From positions 1 to 64,000 of the forward strand of contig JAITSU010000002.1 in NCBI GenBank assembly GCA_031287525.1: a DNA stretch of 64,000 nt. The letters run 5' to 3'. The position numbers and the translations under genes are program-made. This DNA is from Zoogloeaceae bacterium (GTDB lineage: Bacteria; Pseudomonadota; Gammaproteobacteria; Burkholderiales; Rhodocyclaceae). This document shows positions 17,685 to 28,293 of the stretch, piece by piece (the first letter of the stretch is position 1; each line of letters starts with the position of its first letter). Below the pieces are notes generated by a model. The model was not told the DNA's origin, made no database searches, and saw only the letters and a program-made list of their open reading frames with translations.

Positions 17685-19853
17685 ATGGCTTTCAAGCTGA
17701 ACTTTGGTAAACGGAAATCTTCTCTCGATAGCGAGCTGACCATTTCACCGGATTATCCCGCCCCAAGTCGCTCCCGTAAAAAGGGCAGCAAGGGCAAATC
17801 CGGCAAGAGCGAGGAAAAAACCATCCAGGCGCGTCTGCAAGGCTGGGCGGTTGTGCTGGTGGTATTGTTGATCAGCATTGTGTCCTTGGTGGTGTATGAC
17901 GCCATACAGTATTCCCAGAGTACGGCCTATGTTGCCGCCGCCGGGGATATGCGGATGCTGTCGCAGCGTTTGGCAAAGAGTTCTGCCCAGGCTTTGCAAG
18001 GCGATGCCGCTGCTTTCGATCAACTGAAGATCGCGCGCGATAACTTCTCGCAACTGCTTGAGCGGCTCCGCCAGGGGGGATATGTCCACGGCGTTAACGT
18101 GTCGGCTTCCCCGGATGCCGTGTCCCCTCAATTGAGCGCCCTGCAACAAAGCTGGGAGGGGAGCACCGCCAAGCCTTTGGGTTTGTCGCAGGCGATTGCG
18201 ACCGTGATTGACCAGAAAGACAATCTGGTCAACCTGGGCAAGAACGTCGCCATTATCGACGGGCGTAATATCGAATTGCTGGAACTGACCGAACAACTGG
18301 CGGCAATCAAGTTACAGGACAACGCTTCCAAAAGCGAGATTGGCGACACCGGCCGGATGGTGATGCTGACTCAACGGATCTCCAAGAACGCCAACGCGCT
18401 GCTGGGGAGCGAATCCATCAATCCAGCCGCGATGTTTACCTTGAGCAAGGACATCAACGAATTTCAGGAGCTGCTTGACAGCCTGAAGCAAGGCAATCAT
18501 TCGAGCGACGCGCGCAACAAGCTCGCCGGAATCACGGATGTTTTTGTGGATTACCGACAGGCCGTCGGCAGTCCTGAAGAAAGCGGCAGTATTCTTGCCA
18601 ACCTGAATCCGCTGAAACAGGCCAAGGAATCCGGCGCCAAAATTTTCAACGAGAGCGACGAACTGCTGAAAGAAGCCGACAATCTGACGGGGGCTTATCA
18701 GGCCGCGCAGTCGTCCCGTGTCTTGTTCCTCATCAGCATTCTGGTGCTCAGCGCCATGTTCGTCGGCATTCTGGTGCGTCTGGGTAAAATCTACCTTGAC
18801 GATGCCCGCAGTCGTACCGAAGAAGCCGAAGGTCAGAAACAGGCTTCGGAATCCACCAATCGCCAGAATCAGGAAGCCATCCTGCGCCTGATGAACGAAC
18901 TGGGCGATTTGGCGGATGGTGACTTGACCGTAACCGCCACCGTGTCGGAAGACATCACCGGCGCGATTGCCGACTCCATCAACTACACCATTGAAGAACT
19001 GCGCGTACTGGTCGGTCGGATCAACGACGCGGCGACCCGCGTGACCCAGGCGACGGAAATTGCCCGTACCACCACGAGCGAGCTGCTCTCCGCCGCTGAA
19101 AAGCAAGGCGTGGAAATCGGCGCGGCGGGCGAGTCGGCCTTGCAGATGGCGCAATCCATGAATGCTGTTTCCGGTCACGCCAGCCAGTCGGCGCAGGTGG
19201 CGCGCGCTTCTCTGGCGGCTGCCGACAAGGGCGCGACGGCCGTGGAAGATTCCATTCGCGGCATGAACGAAATTCGCGGTCAGATTCAGGAAACCTCCAA
19301 GCGCATCAAGCGACTGGGTGAATCTTCGCAGGAAATCGGCGAAATCGTGGAACTGATTTCCGACATTACCGAACAAACCAACGTGCTGGCGCTGAACGCC
19401 GCCATTCAGGCGGCTTCCGCTGGCGAAGCGGGGCGCGGCTTCACGGTGGTTGCGGAAGAAGTGCAACGACTGGCGGAACGCTCCGCCGAAGCCACCAAGC
19501 AGATTTCCGCGCTGGTCAAAACCATTCAGACCGATACCCAGGATGCCGTTTCCGCCATGGAACAATCCACCCAGGGCGTGGTTGAGGGCGCCAAACGTTC
19601 CGACGCCGCTGGTCAGGCGCTGTCCGAAATTGGTCAGGTGTCGCGCGATTTGGCTGCCCTGATTGAAAACATCTCGTCCGCAACGCAGAAACAATCCCAG
19701 TCAGCGACCCAGGTTGCCGGACTGATGCAGGACATCTTGCACATCACCAAGCAGACGACAGTCAGCACGGGTCGTACTGCCGAGGCTGTGGATGAACTTA
19801 CCGCTCTGGCTTCCGAATTGAAAGGCTCGGTCGCTGGCTTCAAGGTTAGCTGA
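17685..19853 (+). CDS. pilJ: Methyl-accepting chemotaxis protein PilJ
   Basis: Transducer of the Pil-Chp pathway, 722 residues. The N-terminal ~48 residues are basic and low complexity. The first membrane helix is at about 54-72 ([18 protein letters not shown]). A periplasmic region has two PilJ-type helical repeats; both contain a MLSQR/MLTQRI-like motif. The second membrane helix is at about 344-366, followed by HAMP and the MCP signalling domain with the conserved hairpin tip [20 protein letters not shown]. It is close to P. aeruginosa PilJ in length and design. Confidence 0.94.
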   Translation: MAFKLNFGKRKSSLDSELTISPDYPAPSRSRKKGSKGKSGKSEEKTIQARLQGWAVVLVVLLISIVSLVVYDAIQYSQSTAYVAAAGDMRMLSQRLAKSSAQALQGDAAAFDQLKIARDNFSQLLERLRQGGYVHGVNVSASPDAVSPQLSALQQSWEGSTAKPLGLSQAIATVIDQKDNLVNLGKNVAIIDGRNIELLELTEQLAAIKLQDNASKSEIGDTGRMVMLTQRISKNANALLGSESINPAAMFTLSKDINEFQELLDSLKQGNHSSDARNKLAGITDVFVDYRQAVGSPEESGSILANLNPLKQAKESGAKIFNESDELLKEADNLTGAYQAAQSSRVLFLISILVLSAMFVGILVRLGKIYLDDARSRTEEAEGQKQASESTNRQNQEAILRLMNELGDLADGDLTVTATVSEDITGAIADSINYTIEELRVLVGRINDAATRVTQATEIARTTTSELLSAAEKQGVEIGAAGESALQMAQSMNAVSGHASQSAQVARASLAAADKGATAVEDSIRGMNEIRGQIQETSKRIKRLGESSQEIGEIVELISDITEQTNVLALNAAIQAASAGEAGRGFTVVAEEVQRLAERSAEATKQISALVKTIQTDTQDAVSAMEQSTQGVVEGAKRSDAAGQALSEIGQVSRDLAALIENISSATQKQSQSATQVAGLMQDILHITKQTTVSTGRTAEAVDELTALASELKGSVAGFKVS

Positions 19854-19867
19854 GAAAATTAAAGCCC

Positions 19868-22800
19868 ATGAATGCAGCCACGGATTTTGCAGATTTCGAC
19901 ATCGCCCCCCTGACCTGGGTCAAGGGGGAGATTGAGTTAGCCCTGAACCGGGCTGAAGAGGCGTTGCAGCAATTTCAGGCGCAAAAGGAAACGACACAGG
20001 TCAAGTTTGCCCGCACACACTTGCAACAGGTGCATGGCGCTTTGACCATGGTCGGGCTGGACGGCGTGACCCAGGTCATTGACGCGCTGAATCTGCTGCT
20101 CGTCGCGCTGGAGAACAAGTCGGGTGTAGCGGGCAATCCGGATCAGATCATCGCCGTGGTGGAAGAGGGTTTCAGTTCTTTGCGCCAATATCTGGATGAT
20201 TTGCTGGCGGGCGTGCCCAACCAGCCTCTGCGTCTGCTGCCCGTCTATCAAAAAATCTCTGCGGCGTTGGGCAAGCCCGCCAATCCCGTCGAACTGTTTT
20301 TCCCCAATCTCAATCTGCGTCCGCCCAGACGTGTCATCAAGAAACCTTTGGCTCAGGCAGAGCGTCACAAGTTTATTCAGCGCGAACGTACCCATTTTCA
20401 GAAAGGCTTGCTCGCCTGGCTCAAGCAACCGGCAGACAGTCCTGCCAGCCAGACCGGGCTTGAGCAGATGCAAAAAGCCTTGCAGCGTATTGAGGCGATT
20501 CAGTCCTCGTCTGCGGCGCGTTCATTCTGGTTGGCGGCGCTCGGTTTGGTCACGGCGCTGGCGCATGGCGCCAGCAGGGTGGGGGACGCCCGTTCCCTCT
20601 GCGCCCGCATTGACCAGCAAATCCGACGTTTGCAGCAAGGCAACCCCGGTATTGCCGAGCGTCTGCTGCGCGACTGCCTCTATTTTGTCGCCAGAACGCC
20701 GGGAGAAGCCGATCCTTTGCTGGCGGATATTCAATCCACCTATTGCCTGTCCGGGCTGATTCCGTCCGGCGCGCTCGTCAAGGCGGCGACCAACGCGGAA
20801 GAAACCGCGCTGCGCCGTCTGAAAGAAGCGATCACGACAGCGGAAGAACAATGGAACCGTTTCTGCGCCGGTAGCGCGACCTCGCTATCCACCTTTGCCG
20901 AACAGGTACGCAACGCTGCCCGGTTCACGGAAAATCTTGATGCCGACCTGAAATCTTTGGTGGGCATCCTCGCCGCCGCCGCCAGTTGGCTGACGCAAGA
21001 CCCAAGTCGCCAGTCTGACGGGCTGGCGATGGAAATCGCCACCTCGCTGCTGTTGGTTCAGGGCGCGCTGGAAAACTATGCCCGTTTGGGCAGCAGCGAT
21101 TTCAGACAACGCGCGCAGTTGATGATTGCCCGCCTGAAAGCTTGTGTGGCGGGGCGTTCCTTGAGTCATAGCGAAGTGCCGTTGTTAGATGAAATGTCCC
21201 GCCGCGCTCAGGAAAAGATGCTCATGGCGCAAGTCGCGCGGGAAATCCAGAATAATCTGGCGCAAATCGAGCAGGTGTTGGACGCCTATTTCCGCGAACC
21301 GACCAAACGCCCGGATGCTGCCAGCCTGGAAGGTTCGCTGAATCAGGTGGGCGGCGCGTTGTCCATTCTGGGGCAGGACGATGCGGTCACCTGGCTGAAC
21401 GATTGTGAAAAGAAGATTCTCAATTTTACCAAGCCAGACAGTGTTGCCAACGAAGAAGATTTTGAAAGCGTCGCCCAGCAGCTTTCCGCCCTCAGCCTGT
21501 TCATTGATACCCTGCAAAACAGCAAGGCGAATTTCCGCGATTACATGGAGCGTTACTTCCAGTCGCAAACGAAATCCGAGGTGGAAGAGGAAATCGTCGT
21601 AGAAGAAGCGGAAATACCGGAAGAGGAAGAAATTCCTGTCGCCAGCGTCGAAAGCCAGTTGGAGCGTCTGAAAAAAGAAACCCGGCAATTGTTGACGGAA
21701 ATTCAGGCGCATCCAGACGACGCGACTTTACGCGCCAGATTGCTCTCGCATCTGGATGAATTGCAGAAAGACGCCGATCTGGTCGCCGATCAGGAATTGC
21801 AGACCCAGATTAAAGCCGCGCTTGCCGCCCTGAAGAAACAGCAGGACGAAGCGTCGCAAAAATCGCAAATCGAAGCCGTGACAGCGGCTCTGGAGCCCGC
21901 CGCCGCGTCCGCTCCCGCGCCTTCCAGCGAAACCCTGCAACTGGCTCAGGCTGGAGCCGAAGAGCTGGATGCCGAACTGCTCGCCATTTTCCTCGAAGAA
22001 GCGCAGGAAGTGCTGGTCAGCATGAGCGACAATCTCGCCGTGTTGCGCCAACATCCGCACGACACCGAAACCCTGACCACCATCCGGCGCGGCGTGCATA
22101 CCCTGAAGGGCAGCGGTCGCATGGTGGGGCTGAAAGACCTGGGCGAAACCGCTTGGGCAGTGGAACAAACCCTGAATTTCTGGCTGCGTCAGGAAGCCTT
22201 GGCGTCGCCGGATTTGCTGGATTTGGTCAGCCAGACCCATCAGGTGTTCAGCACCTGGGTGAACGCGCTTTCCGCTGGTGAAACGCGGATGCCCGACCCG
22301 ACTGCCCTGATTGCCAAAGCGGAAGCCTTGCGTAGCGAAGAAAGCGCGGCAACGCCCGCGTCGAAAAAAGCCGCTGCCGAAAGCGAACCCGAACCGGAGC
22401 CTGAGCTAGAACCCGTATCCGACGAATTCGCCGTCGAGCCTGAATCCCAACCCGAATCCGAACCGGCGGCAACATCCATCGTCGATGACGACGACGAGAT
22501 TCCCGAAGAATTGCGGACTTCCCGTTTCGACCTCTCCCTGCTGGGCATGGATGAGGATGATCCGATAGAACCCGCGCAACCGGAAGCGCAGGAAGACCTG
22601 CTGCCCGCGCTGGACATGGATTTCGATGTGGACTCGCTGCCGGAAAAAGTTGCGCCGCCGGAAATCGAATCCGAACCGCTGTCCATCACGACCAGTCATG
22701 GCGTGACCATTTCGCCGCAGCTTTACGAGATTTTCCGCGACGAAGCGCGTGGGCATCTTGATACCCTGCAAAACTTCCTCTCCATGCTCGCCGAATCGCC

Positions 22801-25800
22801 CGACATGGAAACGCCTTACGAGGTGGGTCGCGCCGCGCATACGATGGCGGGCATCGCCGGTACGGTGGGCATCATCAGCGTCAACAGGCTCGCGCATGAA
22901 CTCGAATCGACCCTGTTGCGCCGCGATGAATCCGAACATCCCGATTCTCTGGAAGGGCAGGAAATCATCCGTCAAACCGTGGGGATGCTGGAAGACATGC
23001 AGGAAGCCCTGTCGGTAGGGCGTATGCCCGAAGCCCAGCCCGCGCTCATCGACGCGCTCTCGCAACTGTACCCGTCCGCGCAGCATGATGAAGAAGTTGC
23101 GGAAGAAGCGCCCGCCGCTGTCGAAGTCGCCGCTCCGGTCAAGCCCGCTGCCGAAAAAGCAGAAACTGCCGCAACGCCTGCGCCCGAACCTGTCACCGAA
23201 TCTGTTACTGTTGCCGCCAAATCTGCCGCCGAACCCGACGCCGCGCCCGAAACGCCAGAGCCAGAGGCGATCTCGCCCGCGCAGGAAATAGACGATCCCG
23301 ACGCGGAGTTGCTGGAGGTCTTTCTGGAAGAAGCCCAGGATTTGATATCCGGTTTCTACAATGAAGTCGCCGCCTGGCGCAATGATCGGGATGGCGACGA
23401 AGCGCCGAATGCGCTTGCCCGCATCCTGCACACCTTCAAGGGCAGTTCGCGCATGGCGGGCGCGCTGAATCTGGGCAATGCGACGCACAAGCTTGAAGAT
23501 CAGGTGCGCGCGCTGAAAAAACGCGGTCAGGTCAGTGACGACGAACTGGACAACATCGAAGCCGCGCTGGATGTGCTGGCGCAAAGCGTCGAGCGTTACA
23601 GCGTCGGGGATTACCAGATTCCCGTATTGCCGGAATTCGCGCCCGCGTCTGCCGAAACGGTTACATCGGTCGAACCTGCTGCCGAGCCTGTCGCCCAACC
23701 TGTTGTCGAACCCATTGTCGAACCCGTTGCAGACGCGCAAACCGATGACCGGCTGGCGAGCGCCATCAGCGATTTTTCCGCTGAACTGCCTGCCGACAAG
23801 CCGCAGGTCGTCTTGCCATCCGTGCCGCTTCCCCCCGTCGAAATGGTGGATGAATTAACCGTTCCCGACGGCGATGTCAAAGAGGCGCTGCCGCTGTTGC
23901 AGGACGAACTCGACGAACAGTTGTTCCCCATCTTTCTGGAAGAAGCCGAGGAACTGATTGAGGGGATCTCGACCCAGATTGCCGCCTGGCGCGAAGACCG
24001 CACGAATCTTGATGCGCCGCACGCCCTGGCGCGTCTGCTGCACACCTTCAAGGGCAGTTCGCGCATGGCAGGCGCGATGAATCTGGGCGAATTGACGCAC
24101 GCCATCGAAAGCCGCGTGGGTGAACTCGCCAAGAGCGATGAAATCCGCGAGGAAGACCTCGATGAAGTCGCTTCCGCCTGCGACACTGTGGCGCAGACCG
24201 TCGAGCATTACCGCAAGGGCGACCTGACCGCGCCATTGCCAGCCGCTGGCGCGTCCAAAGTAAAAACACCAGAGGTTTCGACACCCGCCGCTACGCCGGT
24301 TGCGCCTGCCGCCGATTCTACCGCTGCCGCCAAATCCGCCGCCCCCGCCCCACATGCGCGGGAAAGCGCCCAGTTGCGTGTGCGCGCCGATCTGGTGGAT
24401 ACACTGGTCAATGAAGCGGGCGAGCTTTCCATTGCGCGCGCCCGGATTGAAGGGGAAATGCGCGAAATCAAGACTTCGCTCCTTTACCTGACTGAAAACG
24501 TCATTCGTCTGCGTCGCCAGTTGCGGGAAATCGAAATTCAGGCAGAAACCCAGATTCAGGCGGATACCGGCAAGGAAGCCAAAGCCGATTTCGACCCGCT
24601 GGAACTTGACCGCTTCACCCGCTTCCAGGAATTGACCCGGATGATGGCGGAATCGGTGAACGACGTTGCCACAGTGCAACAAAACCTGCTGAAAAATCTG
24701 GATGACGCCAACGCCGCCATCATCGCCCAGGCGCGGCTGAATCGCGGGTTGCAACAATCGCTCATGAGCGTGCGGATGGTGCCGTTTGCCAGCCAGAGCG
24801 AACGGCTCTACCGGCTGGTGCGTCAGGCTGCCAAGGAACTCGGCAAACGCGCCACGCTGGACATTCACGGCGGGCAGGTGGAACTCGACCGTTCCGTGTT
24901 GGAAAAAATCCTTTCTCCGCTCGAACACATGCTGCGTAACTCCGTCGCGCATGGTCTGGAAGCGCGTGAGGGGCGTCTCGCCGCAGGCAAGCCGGAAATC
25001 GGTGAAATCAATCTGACGCTGGCGCAGGAAGGCAATGAAATCATCCTCTCCCTGTCCGACGATGGCAGCGGGCTGGACATCAACCGCATCCGCGCCAAGG
25101 CGGAAAGCGCCGGACTGATTACGCCGGAACAGGTGTTGTCGGATCAACAGCTGATCGACTTCATTTTCTCGTCCGGTTTCACCACCGCCGCCAGCGTTTC
25201 CCAGATTGCCGGTCGTGGCGTCGGGATGGACGTGGTGAAAACTGAAGTCACCGCTCTGGGCGGTCGTATCGAAATCCAGACCAAACAGGGTCAGGGTACA
25301 ACCTTCCGCCTCTACCTGCCGCTCACCCTCGCCGTGAGTCAGGTGGTGTTGATTCAAGCCGGCGGCAAACTGCTCGCCGTACCCTCCGCGATGGTCGAAC
25401 AGGTCATGGAGGTGCAGGAACGCATCATCAATGACATGCGCGACAAGGGCGAAGCCATCTGGCAGGGCAAACACTACCCGTTCCATTACCTGCCCCGTCT
25501 GTTGGGCGACGCGCAAAGCCTGACCGAACAGCGCCGCCTGTACTGGGTGATGCTGTTGCGTTCCGGTACGCAGCGGGTGGCAGTGCTGATTGACGAAATG
25601 TTCGGCAATCAGGAAATCGTGGTCAAGAACGTCGGCCCGCAAATGGCGCGCGTGGTCGGCATATCGGGCGCGACGGTGCTGGGCGACGGCAGGGTGGTGC
25701 TGATTCTGAATCCCGTCGCGCTGGCGAATCGTCTGGCGCTCTCCGCCACCGTCGCCGCCGCGCAGGAAGGTTCCGCGACCGCCACAGCGACGATTCCAGC

Positions 25801-26218
25801 GGGAACGCTCTCTCCGGTCGTGCTTGACGATGCGCCCGTTGTGCGTCACCAGCCGATTGTTCTGGTGGTCGACGATTCGCTGACCGTTCGCAAAATTACC
25901 AGCAAGCTGCTGGTGCGCGAAGGTTATCAGGTCGAGCTTGCCAAGGATGGCGTGGATGCGCTGGAACAGTTGATTGAGCTGATGCCCGACGTGATTCTGT
26001 CGGATATCGAAATGCCGCGCATGGACGGCTTCGATTTGGTACGCAACATTCGCTCCGATCACCGCCTGGACAAAGTTCCGGTCATCATGATTACTTCGCG
26101 GACAGCGGACAAACACCGCAATCTGGCGATGGAAATCGGCGCCAATCACTATCTGGGCAAACCGTACAACGAAGCCGAATTGCTGAAACTGCTGGCGGGC
26201 TACACGACGCGCGACTGA
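19868..26218 (+). CDS. chpA: Hybrid CheA-type histidine kinase ChpA/PilL
   Basis: Central kinase of the pilus chemosensory system, 2116 residues. Four canonical Hpt motifs carry the phosphorylatable His: H744 (HTLKGSGRMVG), H991 (HTMAGIAGTVG), H1188 and H1392 (both HTFKGSSRMAG). Two more Hpt-like regions lie upstream: VHGALTMVGLDG near residue 57, and QVGGALSILGQ near 495, which lacks His. Acidic Pro/Glu/Ala linkers separate the units. The kinase core follows: dimerisation (VNEAGELSIARARIE), N box near 1690 (HMLRNSVAHG), G boxes DDGSGLD and GRGVGMDVVK, a CheW-like domain, and a C-terminal REC with D2046 (SDIEMPRMDG). It ends the pilGHIJ operon. Confidence 0.95.
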   Translation: MNAATDFADFDIAPLTWVKGEIELALNRAEEALQQFQAQKETTQVKFARTHLQQVHGALTMVGLDGVTQVIDALNLLLVALENKSGVAGNPDQIIAVVEEGFSSLRQYLDDLLAGVPNQPLRLLPVYQKISAALGKPANPVELFFPNLNLRPPRRVIKKPLAQAERHKFIQRERTHFQKGLLAWLKQPADSPASQTGLEQMQKALQRIEAIQSSSAARSFWLAALGLVTALAHGASRVGDARSLCARIDQQIRRLQQGNPGIAERLLRDCLYFVARTPGEADPLLADIQSTYCLSGLIPSGALVKAATNAEETALRRLKEAITTAEEQWNRFCAGSATSLSTFAEQVRNAARFTENLDADLKSLVGILAAAASWLTQDPSRQSDGLAMEIATSLLLVQGALENYARLGSSDFRQRAQLMIARLKACVAGRSLSHSEVPLLDEMSRRAQEKMLMAQVAREIQNNLAQIEQVLDAYFREPTKRPDAASLEGSLNQVGGALSILGQDDAVTWLNDCEKKILNFTKPDSVANEEDFESVAQQLSALSLFIDTLQNSKANFRDYMERYFQSQTKSEVEEEIVVEEAEIPEEEEIPVASVESQLERLKKETRQLLTEIQAHPDDATLRARLLSHLDELQKDADLVADQELQTQIKAALAALKKQQDEASQKSQIEAVTAALEPAAASAPAPSSETLQLAQAGAEELDAELLAIFLEEAQEVLVSMSDNLAVLRQHPHDTETLTTIRRGVHTLKGSGRMVGLKDLGETAWAVEQTLNFWLRQEALASPDLLDLVSQTHQVFSTWVNALSAGETRMPDPTALIAKAEALRSEESAATPASKKAAAESEPEPEPELEPVSDEFAVEPESQPESEPAATSIVDDDDEIPEELRTSRFDLSLLGMDEDDPIEPAQPEAQEDLLPALDMDFDVDSLPEKVAPPEIESEPLSITTSHGVTISPQLYEIFRDEARGHLDTLQNFLSMLAESPDMETPYEVGRAAHTMAGIAGTVGIISVNRLAHELESTLLRRDESEHPDSLEGQEIIRQTVGMLEDMQEALSVGRMPEAQPALIDALSQLYPSAQHDEEVAEEAPAAVEVAAPVKPAAEKAETAATPAPEPVTESVTVAAKSAAEPDAAPETPEPEAISPAQEIDDPDAELLEVFLEEAQDLISGFYNEVAAWRNDRDGDEAPNALARILHTFKGSSRMAGALNLGNATHKLEDQVRALKKRGQVSDDELDNIEAALDVLAQSVERYSVGDYQIPVLPEFAPASAETVTSVEPAAEPVAQPVVEPIVEPVADAQTDDRLASAISDFSAELPADKPQVVLPSVPLPPVEMVDELTVPDGDVKEALPLLQDELDEQLFPIFLEEAEELIEGISTQIAAWREDRTNLDAPHALARLLHTFKGSSRMAGAMNLGELTHAIESRVGELAKSDEIREEDLDEVASACDTVAQTVEHYRKGDLTAPLPAAGASKVKTPEVSTPAATPVAPAADSTAAAKSAAPAPHARESAQLRVRADLVDTLVNEAGELSIARARIEGEMREIKTSLLYLTENVIRLRRQLREIEIQAETQIQADTGKEAKADFDPLELDRFTRFQELTRMMAESVNDVATVQQNLLKNLDDANAAIIAQARLNRGLQQSLMSVRMVPFASQSERLYRLVRQAAKELGKRATLDIHGGQVELDRSVLEKILSPLEHMLRNSVAHGLEAREGRLAAGKPEIGEINLTLAQEGNEIILSLSDDGSGLDINRIRAKAESAGLITPEQVLSDQQLIDFIFSSGFTTAASVSQIAGRGVGMDVVKTEVTALGGRIEIQTKQGQGTTFRLYLPLTLAVSQVVLIQAGGKLLAVPSAMVEQVMEVQERIINDMRDKGEAIWQGKHYPFHYLPRLLGDAQSLTEQRRLYWVMLLRSGTQRVAVLIDEMFGNQEIVVKNVGPQMARVVGISGATVLGDGRVVLILNPVALANRLALSATVAAAQEGSATATATIPAGTLSPVVLDDAPVVRHQPIVLVVDDSLTVRKITSKLLVREGYQVELAKDGVDALEQLIELMPDVILSDIEMPRMDGFDLVRNIRSDHRLDKVPVIMITSRTADKHRNLAMEIGANHYLGKPYNEAELLKLLAGYTTRD

Positions 26219-26221
26219 AAA

Positions 26222-26310
26222 GTAGGGGGAGCTTCCAGCTCCCCCAAAGTTGTGAGTAAGGGGAGCAGGATGCTCCCCCCACTTGAACGCCTCGCTTTGC
26301 GAGGCGTTCG
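26222..26310. repeat. Three consecutive palindromes after chpA
   Basis: The 100-bp gap after chpA holds GTAGGGGGAGCTTCCAGCTCCCCC (as a hairpin at 26223-26246), GGGGAGCAGGATGCTCCCC at about 26261-26279, and GAACGCCTCGCTTTGCGAGGCGTTC as a hairpin at 26285-26309. The middle one shares its word with hairpins at 257 and 43209. The last could act as a terminator stem but has no T run. Confidence 0.8.
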
Positions 26311-26320
26311 CATTCAAATC

Positions 26321-27484
26321 ATGATGAACCCTCTAACCCTGCCCTTCCTCGCTGAATTGACCGCTCTGCGCCGCGATCTCCACGCGCACCCGGAACTCGC
26401 TTTCAATGAAGCGCGTACCTCCGACATTGTGGCGCGGGAGTTGCGGGCTTACGGGCTGGAAGTGCGGCGCGGGCTGGCAAAAACCGGCGTGGTTGGCGTG
26501 TTGCGGGCGGGTACAGGCAAACGCATGATTGGTCTGCGCGCCGACATGGACGCGCTGCCCCTGGATGAGCAGAACGATTTTGCCCATCGCTCCACCCACG
26601 CGGGCTGTATGCACGCCTGCGGACATGACGGGCACACCGCCATGCTCCTGGGCGCGGCGCGTTATCTGGCGTCGCGTCCAGATTTCGATGGCAGCGTGGC
26701 GTTCATCTTCCAGCCCGCCGAAGAAGCCGAAGGCGGCGCGGCGGTGATGATTGAGGAAGGTCTGTTCGAGCGGTTTCCGGTCGAATCCGTCTATGGCTTG
26801 CACAACTGGCCGGGTCTGCCCGTGGGGACGATGGCCGTACACGCCGGGGCGGTGATGGCGAGCACCTGCCGCCTCGAAATCACCGTCAGCGCGCAGGGCA
26901 GTCATGCCGCCATGCCGCAACAGGGCGTCGACGCCATCGTCACCGCCAGCCATCTGGTCACGGCGCTGCAAACCGTGGCGGCGCGTAATCTTTCGCCGCT
27001 GGATGCCGCCGTAGTCAGCGTCACCCAGTTTCACGCCGGTTCGGCGTGGAATATCCTGCCTGACGAAGTGGTGCTGCGCGGCACCATCCGCACCTTCAAA
27101 CCGGAAATTCAGACGGCAGTCGAAACAGCCGTCAGTCGCCTGTGTCAAGGCATGGCAGCCAGTTTCGGGGCGCAGATTGAAGTCAGCTTCAACCGCCTCT
27201 ACCCGCCGACCGTCAACACGGCAGCGGAAGCCGCAACGTGCAGCCGTGTCGCGGAAAAGGTGCTGGGACACGAAAAAGTGCTGACCGACGCCGCCCCCGC
27301 GATGACGGCGGAAGATTTCTCCTTCATGCTGCAACAAAAACCCGGCTGCTATGTCTGGCTCGGCAATGGTTCCGGCGAGGGCGGTTGTACCCTGCACAAT
27401 CCGAATTACGATTTCAATGATGCCGCGTTGGGCGTGGGGATTGCCTATTGGGTGGCGTTGGCGCGCGAGATTTTGCGCCCATAA
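26321..27484 (+). CDS. M20-family amidohydrolase (hippurate hydrolase-like)
   Basis: Zinc amidohydrolase of the M20D/amidohydrolase group, which hydrolyses N-acyl amino acids or related amides; the natural substrate is not evident. Metal-site motifs are LRADMDALPL, HACGHDGHTAMLLGAA, FQPAEEAEGGA and the late H in GGCTLHNPNYDFND. A dimerisation-domain motif SAQGSHAAMPQQGVD is also present. I chose ATG at 26321 (or the adjacent 26324); the longer frame from 26252 would translate palindromic repeat sequence. It is 387 residues long, typical for the family. Confidence 0.88.
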   Translation: MMNPLTLPFLAELTALRRDLHAHPELAFNEARTSDIVARELRAYGLEVRRGLAKTGVVGVLRAGTGKRMIGLRADMDALPLDEQNDFAHRSTHAGCMHACGHDGHTAMLLGAARYLASRPDFDGSVAFIFQPAEEAEGGAAVMIEEGLFERFPVESVYGLHNWPGLPVGTMAVHAGAVMASTCRLEITVSAQGSHAAMPQQGVDAIVTASHLVTALQTVAARNLSPLDAAVVSVTQFHAGSAWNILPDEVVLRGTIRTFKPEIQTAVETAVSRLCQGMAASFGAQIEVSFNRLYPPTVNTAAEAATCSRVAEKVLGHEKVLTDAAPAMTAEDFSFMLQQKPGCYVWLGNGSGEGGCTLHNPNYDFNDAALGVGIAYWVALAREILRP

Positions 27485-27510
27485 AAAAACGCCCCAGGCA
27501 GGGGCGTTTG
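27483..27510 (-). terminator. Rho-independent terminator (minus strand)
   Basis: Stem ACGCCCC/GGGGCGT (27489-27507) is followed on the minus strand by seven T. It ends the Spy-like gene transcript and may also slow plus-strand transcription after the amidohydrolase. Confidence 0.85.
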
Positions 27511-27533
27511 TTGAATCAATCCGATCAACGTTT

Positions 27534-28004
27534 TTACCAGGGACGGTGGTGGTTATTGCGGCGGTCATTACGGTGGCGATGCCGTTCGTCAAAGGTTTTT
27601 TGCTGTTCGGGTGAAAGTTGCGCGTAAAAGATTTTCAGGTCAGCGAGACGCTGGCTTAAAAATTCCTGATGTTTTTTGGAAAGTTCCAGCATTTTTTCCA
27701 TGCGTTCCGGCGCGGTCAGTTTGTCAAATTCCTTCGGGTCGGGGCGACGCTGTTCCCAGCCTTCGGGCGCAGCATTGGCGATAAATGCCTGCCATGCCGG
27801 TTCTTGCGCTGCGGTCAGTTTCAACGCCTTGTGCAGACGCTCATGTCGCGCGGCAATGTCTTCTTTCGTGTTCTTGTGCCATGTTTTTCCGTCGCGCGCG
27901 CTGTCGTTGTAACGATCCTTGCCTTCCGCGCTGGCGGTGGTGACGCCCAGAGCAATGCTGGAAGTCGCCAGGAAGGCGATGATGATTTTATGCATGTTGT
28001 TCAT
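27534..28004 (-). CDS. Spy/CpxP-family periplasmic protein
   Basis: A 156-residue exported protein. The signal peptide covers about residues 1-26 (ending ASA). Two LTxxQ-type motifs are present: KLTAAQEPAWQAF and QLSPEQQKTFDE. The C-terminus is His/Arg-rich (HRHRNDRRNNHH), which may bind metal. Spy and CpxP are periplasmic chaperone or stress proteins induced by envelope stress; that role here is by family only. The gene has its own terminator. Confidence 0.82.
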   Translation of the reverse strand: MNNMHKIIIAFLATSSIALGVTTASAEGKDRYNDSARDGKTWHKNTKEDIAARHERLHKALKLTAAQEPAWQAFIANAAPEGWEQRRPDPKEFDKLTAPERMEKMLELSKKHQEFLSQRLADLKIFYAQLSPEQQKTFDERHRHRNDRRNNHHRPW

Positions 28005-28124
28005 TGCGAAACTCCTGATGGTTGATAAATGCTACAGGCGTGATTAAAGCCGAAAGTTGTAAGCCGCATGTTGCTTGCAGACGGTATTTTGTTTCAGTTT
28101 GTACATTGTCAGGGCTGAAAACGC

Positions 28125-28152
28125 AAAAAAGCCAGCTTTGGCGAAGCTGGCT
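28125..28152 (-). terminator. Terminator downstream of the split tRNA-Gly
   Basis: On the minus strand GCCAGCTTCGCCAAAGCTGGC forms a hairpin (28131-28152) followed by TTTTTT (28130-28125), 13 nt after the encoded CCA of the split tRNA. Confidence 0.88.
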
Positions 28153-28240
28153 TGCGCGAAAATCTGGAGCGGGCGATGGGAATCGAACCCACGGCTCTAG
28201 GCGGGTAAGGGGATGACCTCGCGGTCACCCCCTCCCCTAA

Positions 28241-28274
28241 GAACCGTACATGCAAGTTTCCCTGCATACGGCTC
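28241..28274 (-). other. Group II intron domain V
   Basis: A 34-nt hairpin on the minus strand with GAGCCGTATGC / GCATGTACGGTTC arms, an apical GGGAAAC-type loop and the two-nt bulge in the 3' strand. This is the hallmark catalytic element. It lies 19 nt after the maturase stop. Confidence 0.93.
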
Positions 28275-28293
28275 AAGCAACTCATAAGCACCT

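Noticed and set aside
26285-26309. Terminator for chpA
   Set aside because: The GAACGCCTCGC/GCGAGGCGTTC stem lacks a T run on the plus strand and resembles the dispersed palindromes; it is listed as a repeat instead.
23855-26317. Long open frame (820 residues) antisense to chpA
   Set aside because: Low-complexity His/Arg/Gln-rich translation with no domain, no SD, and full overlap with a well-supported gene. It reflects the codon bias of a GC-rich gene in another frame. The same holds for the antisense frames of ubiU, pilJ, tolB, aspS, ilvA and slt.
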